A stretch of DNA of 8,753 bases from Lachnospiraceae bacterium UBA7729 (GTDB taxonomy: Bacteria; Bacillota; Clostridia; Lachnospirales; Lachnospiraceae), in NCBI GenBank assembly GCA_002482005.1, contig DLFD01000020.1, positions 287 to 9,039 of the forward strand, in the 5' to 3' direction. The first letter of the stretch is position 1. Each line of letters starts with the position of its first letter. The notes under the pieces were generated by a model. That model was given only the letters and a program-made list of their open reading frames with translations, did not search any database and was not told the origin of the DNA. The translations under genes and the position numbers were made by a program. This document shows positions 6,556-8,753 of the stretch, one piece after another.

Positions 6556-7779
6556 ATGAAAAAACTACACTTGCTATTGCTTACACTGCTATGTATGCTT
6601 GGCGTCTTTGGCATGCCTGCCGTCTACGCTGACACTGTGATCAGCCTTGGCCAGACTGTGACTGTGAATAAGCCGCTCAGCAGTGAAAAAACCTATCCTG
6701 ATGACGTCTATCAGGTCAAGGTTGACAGCTCGACATCCACAGTCGAAGTCTATTTTTGCGGAGAACATGATCTGGACTATACAGTCAATGGAATCTACAG
6801 CGACAGCGGTTACTCTATCGATGATCACCCTTACAACAGTACAGTGGAGCATTACGTATACAACGTTACCCCTGGCTCTACCGTAACAATAGCGGTTGAC
6901 ATCAACGCATCAAGCGATTATGGAAACGCCGTCTATACCCTGAAGGTCAGCAGGCACGTACACACCTATGATCTAAGTTTATGTGACTGGGACATGTGTA
7001 TGCCGCAGTGTTCCGTATGTTCCTATGATACTTCCTATCCGGAACATACATATAACAGCGGCGTTGTCACAAAAGCTGCCACCTATACCTCCACAGGCGT
7101 AAAGACTTATACCTGCTTGAACTGTGGATATAAGAAATACGTGAAGATTCCGGCCAGGATCCTTCCAGAGAGTAAGAAGAAAGGTACCCCGAAGCTTATC
7201 GTCAAAAAGAGAAAGATCGTACTCGCTACTGGACTAACACAGGATCTTGTGAAGTCATCCGCTGTCCGTCCGACAGACAAGCGTCTCTATAAGATCCCAA
7301 AACTTGCCTGGAAGGTCTCAAACAAGAAGATCCTCCGGGTCAAGGGCAACAAGATCACTGCTCTCAAAGCCGGCCGTACCCATATCACCTGTGTTTACAG
7401 GCATAAGAAGTATTCCATCCTGGTCGTCGTCAAGAATAATACCTACGTGAACCATGAAGCTTACTATGTAGAGGATTATACTTACGGTGAGCCCGGTATC
7501 GTAGTCAAAAAGGCATATTACAAAGGAAGCACCCTGTACCTGAAACTTGGCATCTATAATTACAGCCAGCGTGAGATCTACAAATTCCAGAGCCTGCGTA
7601 TCCACGTCTACGACATGGATGATCATGATATCGCCCACCGTGCTTTCAGGAACATCGGTGTTGACATCGATGCATACTCATCCGGCTCTGTAACCGTCAA
7701 GATCCCCAAAGCGAAAAAGATCGATATCAGAGGCGGAATCTACATAACAGCGAATTACCTGTATCGTTATTACCTGTAA
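6556..7779 (+). CDS. Secreted Ig-like (Big_2-type) surface protein with Cys-x-x-Cys modules
   Basis: 407 residues. ATG 6556 follows GCGGAGGG at 6544-6551. A signal peptide (1-25; KK, a Leu-rich core, then PAVYA before DT) implies export. C13 lies in the core but lacks a lipobox. Residues 27-133 are beta-rich, with spacing like a pre-peptidase C-terminal (PPC) domain. Residues 135-198 hold two related segments, each with His-Thr-Tyr and a Cys-x2-Cys: HTY 136-138 with C152/C155, and HTY 164-166 with C187/C190. The second reads like the TYTCLNCGYKK modules common in clostridial surface proteins. A Big_2-type Ig fold follows (about 213-294; WKVSNKKILRVKGNKITAL at 252-270). The C-terminus (about 300-407) is another beta domain. 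There is no LPXTG or membrane anchor and no catalytic motif, so a structural or adhesive role is inferred. Confidence 0.75.
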   Translation: MKKLHLLLLTLLCMLGVFGMPAVYADTVISLGQTVTVNKPLSSEKTYPDDVYQVKVDSSTSTVEVYFCGEHDLDYTVNGIYSDSGYSIDDHPYNSTVEHYVYNVTPGSTVTIAVDINASSDYGNAVYTLKVSRHVHTYDLSLCDWDMCMPQCSVCSYDTSYPEHTYNSGVVTKAATYTSTGVKTYTCLNCGYKKYVKIPARILPESKKKGTPKLIVKKRKIVLATGLTQDLVKSSAVRPTDKRLYKIPKLAWKVSNKKILRVKGNKITALKAGRTHITCVYRHKKYSILVVVKNNTYVNHEAYYVEDYTYGEPGIVVKKAYYKGSTLYLKLGIYNYSQREIYKFQSLRIHVYDMDDHDIAHRAFRNIGVDIDAYSSGSVTVKIPKAKKIDIRGGIYITANYLYRYYL

Positions 7780-7838
7780 TCCGCAATGATCAAATGTAAC
7801 TGGCAGATCGTTGATGGAGTTGGCAATATACAATAAGC

Positions 7839-7858
7839 CCGCCACCGGCGGCCTTTTT
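7839..7858 (+). terminator. Rho-independent terminator of the secreted-protein gene
   Basis: CCGCC (7839-7843) pairs with GGCGG (7847-7851) around a three-base loop, followed by CC and five Ts (7854-7858). The stem is short but all G-C, and it sits 60 bases after the stop codon. Confidence 0.6.
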
Positions 7859-7874
7859 GCATACTTTGGTATCT

Positions 7875-7902
7875 GAAAACGGTCCAGCAATGGACCGTTT
7901 TC
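7875..7902. terminator. Strong 11-bp hairpin, likely backup or bidirectional terminator
   Basis: GAAAACGGTCC (7875-7885) and GGACCGTTTTC (7892-7902) are perfectly complementary around AGCAAT. The arms carry A and T runs on their outer sides, the usual design of a bidirectional terminator. On the plus strand TT follows the stem. It could stop read-through from the secreted-protein gene and end the small minus-strand ORF at 7966. Confidence 0.65.
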
Positions 7903-7916
7903 TTATGGCATGTTTC

Positions 7917-7946
7917 GCACTTTTGGTGAAATGCACGAAAAGTGCA
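7917..7946. repeat. Two mutually exclusive hairpins
   Basis: GCACTTTT (7917-7924) can pair with AAAAGTGC (7938-7945) around 13 bases, or TGCAC (7932-7936) can pair with GTGCA (7942-7946) around GAAAA. The two share the right arm, so only one can form at a time. On the minus strand this lies just after the small ORF at 7966-8106. Confidence 0.45.
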
Positions 7947-7965
7947 GATTTTCGGTCGCCGTCTT

Positions 7966-8106
7966 TCACGGAGCCCAATTATCCCCGCCAATGCTGCTGT
8001 CCACTTCCCGATCATCATAGATATCGTTATAGTGAGAGCAGATCTGTTCTATAAAGTTGGCACTGAGATTCTTCTTCTCTCGCCTGCGTCCGTCGTTTTC
8101 TTTCAT
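7966..8106 (-). CDS. Small hypothetical protein (46 aa), possibly a gene remnant
   Basis: A minus-strand frame of 46 codons that I do not recognise. It begins MKENDGRRREKKNLSANF and ends in TGA at 7966-7968. It has a basic N-terminal third (RRREKK at 7-12), then a helix-like stretch through FIEQICSHYNDIYDD (18-32), and ends SSIGGDNWAP. The composition, rich in N, D, Y and charged residues, looks like real protein, unlike the other frames in this region. AAAGGA lies 12 bases before this ATG. An in-frame ATG at 8118 would give 50 residues, but that ribosome site would touch the start codon. A stop closes the frame just upstream. The abrupt end suggests it may be the N-terminus of a longer protein cut by a nonsense mutation or deletion. 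The 11-bp hairpin would terminate it. Confidence 0.4.
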   Translation of the reverse strand: MKENDGRRREKKNLSANFIEQICSHYNDIYDDREVDSSIGGDNWAP

Positions 8107-8126
8107 GGGAATATCCATTCCTTTCT

Positions 8127-8148
8127 AGTCACACATTACAAGTCACAC
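8127..8148. repeat. 8-bp direct repeat upstream of the small ORF
   Basis: AGTCACAC occurs at 8127-8134 and 8141-8148, separated by ATTACA, a period of 14 bases. It lies just before the small minus-strand ORF. It could be a regulator site or chance duplication. Confidence 0.4.
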
Positions 8149-8236
8149 TTGCCAAGAATCCCGACCCTGAGCTTGGAAATTTTTGTTCTGTTTGCATGTG
8201 CTCTCCTCGCCATCTCCCAGTGTCAACCATCGTGTT

Positions 8237-8298
8237 GGGGAAGATAGCGGGGAAATTGGGTGGGAGGTTATTTTCGAAGCATCCTTTTTATCTTCCCC
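8237..8298. repeat. 10-bp perfect inverted repeat with a G-rich tract
   Basis: GGGGAAGATA (8237-8246) is the exact reverse complement of TATCTTCCCC (8289-8298), 42 bases apart. The left arm starts a G-rich series GGGG, GGGG, GGG, GGG (8237-8264) with spacers of 8, 5 and 1 bases, which nearly fits a G-quadruplex pattern. The right arm ends 7 bases from where the glycosyltransferase-like reading ends. Confidence 0.5.
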
Positions 8299-8316
8299 TT
8301 TACTCTAACGGACAGC

Positions 8317-8709
8317 TTACACCTCATCAGGTGATGTGATGAACTCTTCGATCGTTCCACTTACAATGTCCACTTCCGGGTGCTCTGCAAAGACTTTTAG
8401 TTCCCTCTCACACCGATCCGGTCTGCTGATATCGTCGGAGTCCATACGAGCAATAAGATCGTGCTGGCAGTGTTTCATACCTTCGTTAAGTGCCTTACCC
8501 AGGCCTCCATTTTCTTTGAGTCGAACTACGTGAAGTGAACTATACTTTGCAATAACAGAATCAAGTTCAGGAGTGAGTGGGCCGTCACAGACCAACACGA
8601 AATCATCTGTGGGCGCAGTCTGATGGAGAATACTCTCTATGCTCCGCTGCAAATATTCAGGTTTTTCTTTGTAGTAAACGGACATTAAGACCGAATATTT
8701 GTCGTCCAC
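8317..8709 (-). CDS. Family 2 glycosyltransferase, N-terminal half only (probable pseudogene)
   Basis: 130 residues from a GTG at 8709, chosen because GT2 proteins of this type begin just before KYSVLMSVYYKEKPEYL (4-20). GT-A nucleotide-sugar fold landmarks are present: FVLVCDGPLTPEL (37-49), ENGGLGKALNEG (66-77) and the metal-binding DSDD (90-93) followed by SRPDRCE. Family members normally run to about 250-300 residues, with acceptor-binding sequence after SGTIEEF. Here a TAA follows DEV, the next three codons read Ala-Val-Arg, and a TAG follows. Enzymes of this group move sugars onto capsule or wall glycans at the membrane. With half the domain missing it is unlikely to be active. The ribosome site is weak. 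A TTGACA-like -35 box (8738-8743) lies upstream but has no clear -10 box. Confidence 0.75.
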   Translation of the reverse strand: MDDKYSVLMSVYYKEKPEYLQRSIESILHQTAPTDDFVLVCDGPLTPELDSVIAKYSSLHVVRLKENGGLGKALNEGMKHCQHDLIARMDSDDISRPDRCERELKVFAEHPEVDIVSGTIEEFITSPDEV

Positions 8710-8753
8710 AATAACTACCTACTCTCTGCTATGATTGTGTCAATAGTTTTGTG

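Larger units (their letters stand above)
8119..8316. other. Gene-poor stretch between the small ORF and the truncated glycosyltransferase
   Basis: No convincing coding frame appears on either strand. The stretch contains the AGTCACAC direct repeat, a G-rich tract (8237-8267) and a 10-bp inverted repeat (8237-8246 with 8289-8298). No transposase, terminal repeats or tRNA could be recognised. Confidence 0.5.

Noticed and set aside
6186..6614. Minus-strand 142-codon frame with a hydrophobic stretch (ISVLLFILLPGAIILLLLW)
   Set aside because: It overlaps the LCP signal-peptide codons, both divergent promoters and the start of the secreted-protein gene, and has no clear ribosome site. The membrane-like run comes from promoter-region sequence.
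7942..8247. Plus-strand 101-codon frame
   Set aside because: It has no ribosome site, and its composition is unlike protein from the neighbours. It overlaps the better small frame on the other strand.
8237..8264. Strict G-quadruplex
   Set aside because: One loop is 8 bases, beyond the usual limit of 7, so it is noted only as a near match.
8715..8743. Glycosyltransferase promoter from TTGACA at the right edge
   Set aside because: No acceptable -10 hexamer lies 16-18 bases downstream, and the transcript would be nearly leaderless.

Overview
The window reads as chromosomal DNA from an anaerobic, Gram-positive bacterium of the Bacillota, most likely a moderate-GC gut member of the Erysipelotrichia or Clostridia. 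This rests on the very large fused acyl-CoA dehydratase activase, a LytR-CpsA-Psr (LCP) wall enzyme, a secreted Ig-like protein with Cys-x-x-Cys modules, purine-rich ribosome binding sites and sigma-A-type promoters. No taxonomic marker gene is present, so the assignment is inferred.

Layout. Positions 1-211 hold the upstream region of the activase gene, with a TATAAT box, two perfect palindromes and perhaps the broken start of a divergent gene at the left edge. Positions 212-4588 (+) are one 1458-residue protein with two BadF-type ATPase modules, a four-cysteine segment and DUF2229/HgdB-like domains. Its last codons lie in the first of five 20-bp tandem repeats (4569-4668). A bidirectional terminator and a second, related hairpin follow. 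On the minus strand come a YbjN-like protein (4749-5177) and an LCP-family protein (5327-6313), separated by about 150 bp that hold three palindromes and a promoter. A 242-bp divergent promoter region separates the LCP gene from a secreted Ig-like protein on the plus strand (6556-7779).

Positions 7780-8316 carry no large gene. They hold a terminator, a strong 11-bp hairpin, a pair of competing hairpins, a small minus-strand ORF of 46 codons (7966-8106), an 8-bp direct repeat and a 10-bp inverted repeat. At the right edge a minus-strand family 2 glycosyltransferase (8317-8709) is cut to its N-terminal half and is probably a pseudogene.

How the genes relate. The activase-like protein should use ATP hydrolysis to drive low-potential electron transfer. 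No separate dehydratase subunits or CoA transferase lie beside it, so its acceptor is probably its own C-terminal half or an unlinked protein. The LCP enzyme and the divergent Ig-like protein are both envelope or secreted proteins and share a control region, so co-regulation is plausible. The right end looks like decaying accessory DNA. No complete mobile element, CRISPR array, tRNA or rRNA was found. The most unusual items are the fused pseudo-dimeric activase with conserved cysteine spacing, the 3'-end repeats that each carry ATG-codon-stop, and the unannotated small ORF in the 8-kb region.
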